Positions 30,801 through 38,771 of a stretch of 64,000 nt of DNA are shown in pieces; position 1 is the stretch's first letter; each line of letters opens with the position of its first letter. The position numbers and the translations under genes are program-made. Source of the stretch: Tissierella sp. P1. GTDB lineage: Bacteria; Bacillota; Clostridia; Tissierellales; Tissierellaceae. The DNA is taken from positions 27,476 to 91,475 of the forward strand of contig NZ_NPMN01000018.1 of NCBI RefSeq assembly GCF_002266425.1, given 5' to 3'. The notes beneath the pieces are model-generated. The model saw only the letters and a program-made list of their open reading frames with translations, did not search any database and was not told the DNA's origin.

Positions 30801-31073
30801 TTATTTATTAATATACTTAGAAAACCAAGATTTTCCCTTCAGATTTATAATCTTATGAAAATCATCTATAGGAACATCTTCATCTTCGCACAATTTCTTT
30901 ATATCATATTCTAATTCACAAGGTATCTTTGCAGCTGTTCCACAGCTTGAGCTGACTTGTCTGGGCACAGGCATCAGCTTTACAGGAATACCTTTATCAT
31001 TCATAAATTTCTCAAAAATTAATGCATGTTGGGTAACATGAAATGTAACTACACAGTAAAATTCTTCCATCAA
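30801..31073 (-). CDS. DUF3343 protein
   Basis: 90 aa small soluble protein, matching the DUF3343 pattern (FHVTQHALIFEK, KLMPVPRQVSSSCGTA). The family is found beside YedE/YedF and selenium-metabolism genes. Function unknown; the conserved Cys in SSSCGTA could take part in sulfur or selenium transfer. Last gene of yedE-tusA-DUF3343, 5 bp after the TusA gene. Confidence 0.82.
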   Translation of the reverse strand: MMEEFYCVVTFHVTQHALIFEKFMNDKGIPVKLMPVPRQVSSSCGTAAKIPCELEYDIKKLCEDEDVPIDDFHKIINLKGKSWFSKYINK

Positions 31074-31078
31074 ATCAC

Positions 31079-31291
31079 CTATTTTTTAATATGAATTGTA
31101 TATTCTCCATTTTTTTCTTCTACATTTACATTATACCCTTTTCCAGTAACAAATCTAGTAATATTTTCAACTGCTACATGGGTATCAACTAAAACCTGTA
31201 ATTCTATATTAGGATTAATATCAATTTCATTTTTAGTCATAATAACAGGTTCAGGACAGGACCTACCTCTAGCATCAATAATATTAGCCAT
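31079..31291 (-). CDS. TusA/SirA-family sulfur (selenium) carrier protein
   Basis: 70 aa TusA fold with the diagnostic GRSCPEPVIMTK motif (CPxP). Full YedF proteins have an extra C-terminal DsrE-like domain that is absent here. It overlaps the end of the YedE gene by 8 bp. A role in selenium delivery is inferred from context. Confidence 0.85.
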   Translation of the reverse strand: MANIIDARGRSCPEPVIMTKNEIDINPNIELQVLVDTHVAVENITRFVTGKGYNVNVEEKNGEYTIHIKK

Positions 31292-32378
31292 TGATTTTTA
31301 CCTCCTTAGACTGGGATTTAGTTTTTTTACTATTTATTACAACACTATAAGCTAAGAATAATACAAATATTATACCGATAATAACAGCAAGTTTGCCATT
31401 AGCCGTAGCACCCTTAGCACTGGATGCTAAACCAAAGTTATGAGCAAATGCAGCACCAACTACAAGCCCTAATACTGTAACACCAGCATCGCCATCTCCT
31501 TGGCTGGCTAAGACAGTTTGTCTAATTGGGCAGCCTCCAAGTAAAACTGAGCAAAGACCTACAAGAGTCATACCTAAGAAATTCCAAAGATGATTTGTAT
31601 GAGCTACTGGTTGACCTTCAAAACCTAATTTAAAGCTACTGAAATTTAATATAAGATTACCAGCCAAATTAAATACAAAAATTCCAACTAATCCCCATAA
31701 GAAATGGTAATCTTTAATTAATATAGCATCTCTAAATCCACCGGCAGTGCAGACTCTACTTCTTTGAAGAGCGATACCAACTATTGCACCTAAAACTAAG
31801 GATATGATAATAGGTGCTGCCATAGAACCGGGACCCTCTGTACTAAATAATATAAATGCAGGTTTAACAACTAAGAAAATAAGTAAGACAACAGCTATTA
31901 TAGGGAAAATAAATCCTACAATTTTGGGTTGGTCTATACTTTTACCAAGGGTGTATCCCCTTTTAAGGAATTGTACACCTATGAAGATTCCTGCCACATA
32001 TCCAAATAAACCTACCAGAGCATTTAAATCTCCATTTCCCAATCTTAGAAGCATTCTGAGCGGACAGCCTAAGAATACAAGAGCACCAATCATTAAAAAG
32101 AAGCCTAAAACAAATCTTATTAATGGAGAAGAACCACCTTTAACCTTAAAATCGCCTGTCATATAAGAAATAATAAAAGAACCGAATATTATGCCGATTA
32201 TTTCAGGTCGTATATATTGCACTACTTCAGCCCTGTGCAGACCGAGGGCTCCAGCAATATCCCTCCAGAAACAAGCAATGCATATCCCCATATTACCAGG
32301 GTTTCCCAGCTTCATAAGAATAGCACCTATAAGTCCAATAATACCTCCATAGATAAACATTTTGCGTTTACCACCCAT
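31284..32378 (-). CDS. yedE: YedE-family putative selenium transporter
   Basis: 364 aa, about nine to ten hydrophobic segments in two YeeE/YedE half-domains. Cys motifs are typical of the family: CIACFWRD, LGCPLRMLLRLGNGD, RVCTAGGFRDAI, GGCPIRQTVLASQGDGD. The family is genomically linked to selenophosphate synthesis and selenoprotein use. First gene of a three-gene operon, with RBS AAAGGAGG. Confidence 0.87.
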   Translation of the reverse strand: MGGKRKMFIYGGIIGLIGAILMKLGNPGNMGICIACFWRDIAGALGLHRAEVVQYIRPEIIGIIFGSFIISYMTGDFKVKGGSSPLIRFVLGFFLMIGALVFLGCPLRMLLRLGNGDLNALVGLFGYVAGIFIGVQFLKRGYTLGKSIDQPKIVGFIFPIIAVVLLIFLVVKPAFILFSTEGPGSMAAPIIISLVLGAIVGIALQRSRVCTAGGFRDAILIKDYHFLWGLVGIFVFNLAGNLILNFSSFKLGFEGQPVAHTNHLWNFLGMTLVGLCSVLLGGCPIRQTVLASQGDGDAGVTVLGLVVGAAFAHNFGLASSAKGATANGKLAVIIGIIFVLFLAYSVVINSKKTKSQSKEVKING

Positions 32379-32450
32379 TTACAAAACCTCCTTTGAAAAA
32401 TAATTATCAATCTTAACTAGATTATATAAAATTAGTTGAGGATATAAAAA

Positions 32451-32493
32451 TAGAAGATATCTATAAGTAATTTATATCTATAGATATCTTCTA
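32451..32493 (-). terminator. Long inverted repeat, terminator of the Crp/Fnr gene
   Basis: TAGAAGATATCTATA (32451-32465) and TATAGATATCTTCTA (32479-32493). On the minus strand the stem is followed by TTTTTAT. Confidence 0.7.
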
Positions 32494-32531
32494 TACATAA
32501 ATTGGATTATATGGAAATATATTCACATTCA

Positions 32532-33212
32532 CTATTTTAATAAACATTCTTCTAGTAAATCTATGTCGACAATTTTTAGCTTATTTTTATGGTAGTCAAT
32601 TATACCGTCTTCTTTCATTTTCATCAATTCCCTCGACAAAGATGGACGAGGAATATTTAATAATTCTGCCATTTTTTTTCTACAGAATGGTAGTGTTAAT
32701 ATCTTGTTTTTCTGTTTACCATATTCCACTAAGATAATATTGACAATTTTTTTTCTAACAGTATCATAAGAAAGATTTGTTATTCTATCATTTAACATTA
32801 AAATCCTATTAGATAAAACCGACACAAAGTTATTTAATACTCTATCATCGGACTTCATTAGTTTAATTATATCATCTTTGTTTATATACATTATTTCAGT
32901 ATTGCTAGAGGAGATTATAGTAGCTGGATACTTGTGACTTCCAGAAAAAATAAGGGCTTCGCCGAACACATTCCCAGCTTCAAAATTATTAATTGTTACA
33001 ATTTTTCCTGATGGGAAAGGTTTATGAATTTCTACAGTGCCAGACAATATTATACCTAGACTGTTGCAATCATCTCCTTCTATTGCAATTACATCATCTT
33101 TTTGATAATTACTTATACTATATGAGACTACAGAGATTAAATCATTTATTTCATCCTTGTTTAAATTTCTAAATAATATTGACTTATTTAAACTATCTAG
33201 ATATTTTTTCAT
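32532..33212 (-). CDS. Crp/Fnr-family transcriptional regulator
   Basis: 226 aa. N-terminal cyclic-nucleotide-binding-like barrel (residues about 15-130, GDDCNSLGIILSGTVEI, GEALIFSG) and C-terminal HTH_Crp (KKMAELLNIPRPSLSRELMKM). No N-terminal Fnr-type cysteine cluster is seen, so the effector is unknown. It lies upstream of and on the same strand as the yedE cluster, separated by a terminator, and may regulate it. Confidence 0.87.
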   Translation of the reverse strand: MKKYLDSLNKSILFRNLNKDEINDLISVVSYSISNYQKDDVIAIEGDDCNSLGIILSGTVEIHKPFPSGKIVTINNFEAGNVFGEALIFSGSHKYPATIISSSNTEIMYINKDDIIKLMKSDDRVLNNFVSVLSNRILMLNDRITNLSYDTVRKKIVNIILVEYGKQKNKILTLPFCRKKMAELLNIPRPSLSRELMKMKEDGIIDYHKNKLKIVDIDLLEECLLK

Positions 33213-33572
33213 AAAAACATCCTTTCTAAGTTTTGATACAAAGGCTACTTAATTTATAATATATACTAAAGGAAAATTCTAATAAAAACAAGGCTAATAT
33301 TGATAAACAATATAAATAAAATTAATAATAAAATAATAGTCATAAATAAGTTTTTTTTTATAAATATTGGGTAAATAGGATAAAGATAAATGTATTTATT
33401 TTTGTATGAAACATTTTAAAAATTAAAATCATAATATTATAATCTTTAACTAATGATATAAACCATATAAACAACAAGATGTTTTGGGGAGGGTGCTGCA
33501 TGACTTAATTGAGGTTCTTTGCTTATTTGTATTATAGAAAGTCTTTTATAAAATCAAAAAGGAGTTATTGCA

Positions 33573-33857
33573 ATGAATAAAATTATGTTAATTAGTAAAT
33601 TAAACCCCCAAGATTATACAGATGAGAAGAAGAAGATATTTTTTTTACTAGGTGGAATGAATATACCTACTATTGAAAACAAAATTATAGATGTTTTACG
33701 TAAATCGGAGTTAGTGGGATTAAGTGATATAGTTTTAAAATATAATGGAATAGAATTAAATATAAATACACAGAAAATACCTAATATAGTTAAACTTCTA
33801 TGTAAAGAGAATATTTCCATATATAGCATTTATCAATTTTATAATCCAGATTTATAG
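33573..33857 (+). CDS. Hypothetical protein with ACT-like C terminus
   Basis: 94 aa, start ATG 33573 with RBS AAAGGAG. The C-terminal part (IPNIVKLLCKENISIYSIYQFYNPDL) looks like the ligand-binding half of an ACT domain, as in the regulatory part of aspartokinases. I do not recognise the family with certainty. The 360 bp before it hold only AT-rich DNA and no gene. Confidence 0.5.
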   Translation: MNKIMLISKLNPQDYTDEKKKIFFLLGGMNIPTIENKIIDVLRKSELVGLSDIVLKYNGIELNINTQKIPNIVKLLCKENISIYSIYQFYNPDL

Positions 33858-33911
33858 TATAGTAGCTCTCTGAGAATGCAGAGGGCTATAAAATATTTAA
33901 GAGGTGATGTG

Positions 33912-34505
33912 ATGAAGTATTTTAACAATATTAAAGGAAAGTTAATATTAGCAATAATCGTTGTGATATTAATAGTAGGAATTGCTGGATATACAAAAAT
34001 TTCAATGGATAGAAAGACTATTTTATTATCAAATAAGATTGAGGAAAAAGTCCTTAGACTAGTTGAATTATCTACTGTGAAATATAATTATACTAATATA
34101 GTGGAATACGAGGACAAAGTACAATTAAGTGGTATAAGTGTACCTTTTACCAATAAAAAATTTATTGTAAAATATAGTGGATATATTAAAGCAGGTGTAG
34201 ATTTAAGCACTATAGAAGTCAATGTAAAAAATAAGGATGCGGTAGAAATAAAAATGGATAAACCACAAATATTTGAAAATGTAATTCCAGAAGAAGAGGT
34301 TTATTTTTATGATGAGAGAGATTCTATATTTAATAAGCTAAGTTTTAAAGATTTATATGTAGTACTTATACAAGAAAAAGAGAAGATGAAAGAGGAAGTA
34401 ATCCAAAAGGGAATACTAAATGATGCAGAGAAAAATGGCACTGATATTATTACTTCATTATTAGAAGGTATGGGCTTTAAAAATATTTCAATAACATTTA
34501 GATAA
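33912..34505 (+). CDS. DUF4230 membrane-anchored protein
   Basis: ATG 33912 with RBS GAGGTGATG gives a 197-aa protein with an N-terminal transmembrane anchor (LILAIIVVILIVGIAGY) and a DUF4230 domain (LVELSTVKYNYTNIV, FIVKYSGYIKAGVDLS, EEEVYFYDERDSIFNKLS). The domain should face outside. Function unknown. Confidence 0.72.
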   Translation: MKYFNNIKGKLILAIIVVILIVGIAGYTKISMDRKTILLSNKIEEKVLRLVELSTVKYNYTNIVEYEDKVQLSGISVPFTNKKFIVKYSGYIKAGVDLSTIEVNVKNKDAVEIKMDKPQIFENVIPEEEVYFYDERDSIFNKLSFKDLYVVLIQEKEKMKEEVIQKGILNDAEKNGTDIITSLLEGMGFKNISITFR

Positions 34506-34614
34506 CCAACAAGATTCACCCCTTAAACATTATGCAATTTTATAATAGCGAAAGTAAAATTATAAGTTTAATTTATGGAATTGCTGCATATTAATGTTAG
34601 GAAGGGGGGATATA

Positions 34615-35334
34615 ATGAACAAGGATATTAAAATGTTTATTTTAATAATTTTATTAGTAACTGTTTTTTTAATTTTAGGAAACTATATACATAGATATTC
34701 AACTATGAAAAAGTTAACCTTAGAGGATGTCTATTTAAAAGATAAAGCAACGAATTATACTATATTAATTGAAGTAGATAAGAAACAACTTAAATTAGTA
34801 GATAGAGAAAACGAAAGTATAATAAAAACATACCCAATAGCAACAGGAAAACCAAGTTCACCAACTCCCTTAGGAACATTTAAAATTATAGAAAAGGGAC
34901 AGTGGGGAGAAGGATTTGGCACTAGATGGATGGGACTCAATGTTCCCTGGGGTAAATATGGAATACATGGCACAAATAAACCAGGTTCTATTGGTGGGAA
35001 TTTATCTGCTGGATGTATTCGTATGAGAAACAAAGATGTGGAAGAGCTCTATTCTATGGTGAATCATAATACTATAGTTATCATAACAAATGGACTATAT
35101 GGGAATTTTGGTCAAGGATTTAGGGAACTAAAACCTGGAGATAGAGGTGCAGATGTTTTAGAAGTTCAGAAAAGGTTGGCACAAAGAGGATATTATGAAG
35201 GCAGCTTAGATGGAATCTATGGAGAGGGTATGAAAGCATCTTTAATAAGATATTTAAAGGATAATAATATGACTCCTACAGATAAAATAAATTATGGAGT
35301 ATATAGTATTTTAGATATTATTTTAATGGAATAA
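34615..35334 (+). CDS. L,D-transpeptidase with peptidoglycan-binding domain
   Basis: 239 aa from ATG 34615 (RBS AAGGGGGG). N-terminal membrane anchor, YkuD domain with active-site motif HGTNKPGSIGG...SAGCIRM (catalytic Cys), and a C-terminal PG_binding_1 domain (GDRGADVLEVQKRLAQRGYYEGSLDGIYGE). It makes 3-3 cross-links or remodels peptidoglycan, in vegetative wall or spore cortex. Confidence 0.9.
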   Translation: MNKDIKMFILIILLVTVFLILGNYIHRYSTMKKLTLEDVYLKDKATNYTILIEVDKKQLKLVDRENESIIKTYPIATGKPSSPTPLGTFKIIEKGQWGEGFGTRWMGLNVPWGKYGIHGTNKPGSIGGNLSAGCIRMRNKDVEELYSMVNHNTIVIITNGLYGNFGQGFRELKPGDRGADVLEVQKRLAQRGYYEGSLDGIYGEGMKASLIRYLKDNNMTPTDKINYGVYSILDIILME

Positions 35335-35434
35335 CATATTTATGATTAGATGGAAGATCTTAGGGTATCATAGAACAGTAAAGGAATATATAGAATTAAA
35401 TAAATATGAATAATAAAACAACAGGAGGCATATT

Positions 35435-35920
35435 ATGGCATCAGAAAAATTATTAAAAGCGTTAAACGATCAATTTAACTTTGAATTAGCATCTGGATAT
35501 CATTACATGGGAATGGCGGCATATTGTTCTGATAGAAATATGAATGGATTTGCTCATTTCTTCATAGAGCAGGCTAAAGAAGAATATTCACATGCTATGA
35601 AATTCTATGGTTTTATCTATGATATGGATGGAAGAGTTATGACTCAAGCGATGGAAGAACCAAAAAATGAATATAATTCATTCTTAGAAGTTTTTGAAAC
35701 AGCTCTTGCACATGAGAAATTAGTTACTTCAAAAATAAATAATTTATTAGGAATGGCGGAAGAAGAAAAGTCATATCCGACTATTCAATTCTTACAATGG
35801 TTTGTTGAAGAACAACTAGAGGAAGAAAATAGTATGAAAGATATAATATTTAAATTAGAGGGAATTAAAGATAATTTCCATGGACTATATCTATTAGATA
35901 AAGAGTTAGGATCAAGATAA
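35435..35920 (+). CDS. ftnA: Ferritin (non-heme iron storage)
   Basis: 161 aa, start ATG 35435 with RBS ACAGGAGGC. Ferroxidase-centre ligands: Glu in NFELASGYHYMGMA, the EQAKEEYSHAMKF ExxH pair, and the later EQLEEE. It oxidises Fe2+ and stores it in a 24-mer shell. Confidence 0.93.
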   Translation: MASEKLLKALNDQFNFELASGYHYMGMAAYCSDRNMNGFAHFFIEQAKEEYSHAMKFYGFIYDMDGRVMTQAMEEPKNEYNSFLEVFETALAHEKLVTSKINNLLGMAEEEKSYPTIQFLQWFVEEQLEEENSMKDIIFKLEGIKDNFHGLYLLDKELGSR

Positions 35921-35931
35921 TATAAAATATA

Positions 35932-35963
35932 AAAAGATAGGTCAATAAAGACCTATCTTTTTT
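35932..35963. terminator. Bidirectional terminator between ferritin and SASP genes
   Basis: AAAGATAGGTC, AATAAA loop, GACCTATCTTTTTT. Confidence 0.85.
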
Positions 35964-35971
35964 AGAACTTA

Positions 35972-36199
35972 CTACTTAGTAGTTCCAGTTCCACCCATAG
36001 TTTGTTGTGCCATTCTAACTAAGTTTTTAGTCATATATCCACCAACATAACCATTTTGTCTTGATGGTAAATTACCTTTATCCATTGAATCATAGTTTGC
36101 CATACCTAATTCAGAAGCTATTTCTAACTTCATTTGGTTAAGAGCTTGACGTGCTTGTGGAACAAGAATGTTGTTACTACTATTATTATTTGTAGTCAT
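35972..36199 (-). CDS. Alpha/beta-type small acid-soluble spore protein
   Basis: 75 aa. Family signatures LEIASELGMAN (GPR protease cleavage region) and GGYMTKNLVRMAQQTMGG. It coats spore DNA and protects it from UV and heat. This shows that the organism forms endospores. RBS AAAGGAG. The 280 bp upstream hold its promoter region and an inverted repeat, with no gene. Confidence 0.95.
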   Translation of the reverse strand: MTTNNNSSNNILVPQARQALNQMKLEIASELGMANYDSMDKGNLPSRQNGYVGGYMTKNLVRMAQQTMGGTGTTK

Positions 36200-36367
36200 T
36201 TTTTATATCTCCTTTCAATCTTAATTTTGTAAAACTTTGGTGTAGTAGTATTATGTGTAGAAAATCATTTAATAATCATGTAATATTATGCAATATTGAA
36301 TGTGGTTTCCAGATTTTCCATAAACAGCTATTTTAAAGAAATAAGATTATTTTCCCTTTCACATAGA

Positions 36368-36411
36368 CTTAAAAAGAAAATCCTTGTAGTTTTGGGGATT
36401 TTCTTTTTAAG
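36368..36411. terminator. Inverted repeat between divergent genes
   Basis: CTTAAAAAGAAAATCC and GGATTTTCTTTTTAAG form a 16-bp stem. Because it lies between two divergent promoters, its role is unclear. Confidence 0.5.
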
Positions 36412-36476
36412 TTTAAAAATTTGTAAATACATGATATAATAAGCTGTTCATATTTATAGAATAGGAGGAATAAAAC

Positions 36477-37589
36477 TTGGAACAATTATTATTAGGTGTT
36501 AAAAGTCTTGAATTAAACCAAATACTTATGTTTATTATTGGCGGTATACTTATTTATCTAGCAATAAAAAAAGATTATGAGCCAATGCTGTTATTGCCTA
36601 TAGGGTTCGGAGCAATACTAACAAATTTACCTGTTGTTGCAGGTATCCCAGGTATAGCTAGTGATGAGGGAATTTTAGGAATACTTAAAAATGCAGGAAT
36701 TTTAAATGAATTATTTCCAGCTTTAATTTTTATAGCAGTTGGGGCAATGATAGATTTTTCACCCTTACTTCAGATGCCATCTATGCTTTTCTTTGGTGCA
36801 GCTGCACAATTTGGAATATTTATGACCATAATATTTGCATCTTTTTTAGGATTTGATATAAAAGAAGCTGCATCCATAGGAATTATAGGAGCCGCTGATG
36901 GACCTACATCTATATTTGTAGCCACGAGATTTGCCAAGCATCTACTAGGGCCAATATCTGTAGCAGCTTATTCATATATGTCTTTGGTGCCTATGATTCA
37001 GCCTATTGTTATAAAAGCTTTGACTACAAAAGAAGAAAGAAAGATTAGAATGGAGTATAGGCAAGTTAACGTATCTAAGACTGTAAAGATAATATTCCCA
37101 ATAGCAGTTACTATAATTGCGGGGATTATAGCACCTATATCTGTTACTTTAATAGGATTTTTGATGTTTGGAAATCTTATTAGAGAATCTGGTGTATTAG
37201 AGAGGTTATCCCAGTCAGCTCAAAATGAACTAGCCAACTTGGTTACTTTGCTTCTAGGAATAACTATTGGATCCACGATGACAGCAGATGCATTTATTAA
37301 CGTGGATACTTTAAAGATAATGGGACTTGGGTTAGTTGCATTTATATTCGATACAGCGGGTGGAGTATTATTTGCTAAGTTTTTAAATTTATTTGTGAAG
37401 AAAAAGTACAATCCTATGGTTGGAGCAGCTGGTATTTCAGCATTTCCAATGTCAGCTAGAGTAATACAAAAATTAGCTAAAGAAGCAGACCCAACAAACT
37501 TTGTTTTAATGCAAGCAGTATCTGCCAATGTAGCTGGGCAAATAGGTTCAATTATAGCAGGTAGTATTGTATTGATACTATTATCTTAG
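36477..37589 (+). CDS. oadB: Sodium-translocating decarboxylase beta subunit
   Basis: 370 aa membrane protein with about nine hydrophobic segments and the family core GAADGPTSIFVATRF and PMVGAAGISAFPMSARVIQK. Beta subunits couple decarboxylation of biotin-bound CO2 (oxaloacetate, methylmalonyl-CoA, glutaconyl-CoA, malonate) to Na+ export. No alpha or biotin-carrier gene lies nearby; only a gamma-like peptide follows. TTG start with RBS AGGAGG. Confidence 0.9.
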   Translation: MEQLLLGVKSLELNQILMFIIGGILIYLAIKKDYEPMLLLPIGFGAILTNLPVVAGIPGIASDEGILGILKNAGILNELFPALIFIAVGAMIDFSPLLQMPSMLFFGAAAQFGIFMTIIFASFLGFDIKEAASIGIIGAADGPTSIFVATRFAKHLLGPISVAAYSYMSLVPMIQPIVIKALTTKEERKIRMEYRQVNVSKTVKIIFPIAVTIIAGIIAPISVTLIGFLMFGNLIRESGVLERLSQSAQNELANLVTLLLGITIGSTMTADAFINVDTLKIMGLGLVAFIFDTAGGVLFAKFLNLFVKKKYNPMVGAAGISAFPMSARVIQKLAKEADPTNFVLMQAVSANVAGQIGSIIAGSIVLILLS

Positions 37590-37599
37590 GAGGTACATT

Positions 37600-37713
37600 A
37601 TGGACGTTATATTATTTAAACTATTAGTCTATGGAATGGGGACTACATTTTTTGTTTTAATATTATTTTATTTTGTCATAAGAATATTAGTAAAATCATT
37701 TCCCGAGAAATAG
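37600..37713 (+). CDS. Decarboxylase gamma-like 37-aa membrane protein
   Basis: ATG 37600 with perfect RBS AGGAGG, 10 bp after oadB. One hydrophobic helix (TTFFVLILFYFVIRILV) and a short basic tail. Size, position and topology fit OadG/MmdD-type small subunits, which anchor the decarboxylase complex. The sequence is too short for firm family assignment. Confidence 0.6.
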   Translation: MDVILFKLLVYGMGTTFFVLILFYFVIRILVKSFPEK

Positions 37714-37735
37714 CCCCCTTTTTAGGGGTTTTTTT
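37714..37735 (+). terminator. Terminator after oadB-gamma
   Basis: CCCC-CTTTTTA-GGGG followed by T7. Dispersed repeat copy C follows immediately. Confidence 0.75.
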
Positions 37736-37762
37736 ATAGCGAATAGGAAAGCTTTACTTTTA
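37736..37762. repeat. Dispersed intergenic element, copy C (short)
   Basis: ATAGCGAATAGGAAAGCTTT and then ACTTTTA, matching the left block of copies A and B. A hairpin with arms CTTCTAATGT and ACATTAGAAG follows at about 37785-37805. The remaining DNA to 37980 shows no gene. Confidence 0.5.
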
Positions 37763-37982
37763 TCTTTTAATTTCAAGAAAGCTACTTCTAATGTGACATT
37801 AGAAGCTTTTCTTACAAATATCAACTTTTAAAAAAAGAAAAATAATAGATAACTCGATTAGGATATTTGATATTGGGGACTGGAATGTTTTGGGGGGTAA
37901 GGAAATATATGTAAGATATGAAAGGATATGATTAAGGAGATAATAGAGATAAACAATTAATGCATTTAATAGAACCGTTTCG

Positions 37983-38008
37983 GAAGCTAAATAATTAGCT
38001 TCTTTTTT
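37983..38008 (+). terminator. Rho-independent terminator upstream of cotJ
   Basis: GAAGCTAA, ATAA loop, TTAGCTTC, T6. Confidence 0.8.
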
Positions 38009-38076
38009 ATTGTTTGTAACCATTTGTTTTTTTCTACGTAATATGTAATGAACAGATTTTTTTAGGAGGAGAGAAA

Positions 38077-38277
38077 ATGGATAGAGAATATGAAGGTGAA
38101 GGAAGACCATGTTGTCCTGGTGCACTAGCAAGGGCCTGTGTCCCCTTTCAAATTATGAATCAAGTATTTAGTCCGAGAGAAGCATTGAAAGCAGGTACTC
38201 TATTTCCAGAATTAGTTAAACCTTTTTTTACAACGGGAATAGGTGATAACGAAAGAGGAGGTAGATGTAATGGATAG
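38077..38277 (+). CDS. cotJA: Spore coat protein CotJA
   Basis: 66 aa, RBS AGGAGGAGAG. Typical CotJA pattern CVPFQIMNQVFSPREALKAGTLFPEL. First gene of the mother-cell-expressed cotJABC operon. It overlaps the start of cotJB by 8 bp. Confidence 0.9.
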   Translation: MDREYEGEGRPCCPGALARACVPFQIMNQVFSPREALKAGTLFPELVKPFFTTGIGDNERGGRCNG

Positions 38278-38530
38278 AACACAGATGGATTTTCTAATAG
38301 AGTTAATGGAAGTATCTTTTGTCCTAGTGGAGACAGCTTTATATTTAAATACTCATCCAAATGATGAAAAGGCTTTGAGACTTCACAATAATGCATCTCA
38401 AAGATATAGTGAGTTAGAAGCTATGTATGAAGCAAAATATGGTCCTCTAAGAAATACAGGTATGAGCAGATATCCTTGGGGCTATATTGATGGACCGTGG
38501 CCTTGGGAAATAAACTTTACTAATTTTTAA
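38270..38530 (+). CDS. cotJB: Spore coat protein CotJB
   Basis: 86 aa from ATG 38270 (RBS GAGGAGG). Family motifs LIELMEVSFVLVETALYLNTHPND and the WPWE end. A small partner of the coat Mn-catalase CotJC. Confidence 0.9.
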   Translation: MDRTQMDFLIELMEVSFVLVETALYLNTHPNDEKALRLHNNASQRYSELEAMYEAKYGPLRNTGMSRYPWGYIDGPWPWEINFTNF

Positions 38531-38542
38531 AGGAGGATAACC

Positions 38543-38761
38543 ATGTGGGTATATGAAAAGAAATTGCAATATCCAGTAAGAGTAGATACAACTAATCCAG
38601 CTCTAGCTGCTATGATTATAGAGCAATTTGGAGGAGCAGATGGCGAATTATCAGCAGGAATAAGATATTTAACTCAAAGATGGACTATGCCAATAAATGA
38701 AGGCAAGGCAATATTAACAGATATAGGTACAGAAGAATGTGCACCAACAGGTTATAGATGA
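38543..38761 (+). pseudogene. cotJC: 5' part of cotJC (Mn-catalase-like coat protein), interrupted
   Basis: Starts as normal CotJC (MWVYEKKLQYPVRVDTTNPA, then FGGADGELSAGIRYLTQRW). It follows the metal-site helix up to LTDIGTEE, where family members continue FAHLEM. Here the next residues are CAPTGYR and a stop, so about two thirds of the usual 190-200 residues are missing. The break falls 11 bp from the end of a convergent large serine recombinase gene. I infer insertion of an intervening element that could be excised during sporulation, as skin is from sigK. The 3' part of cotJC is not in this window. Confidence 0.85.
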
Positions 38762-38771
38762 TGAAAGAAAA

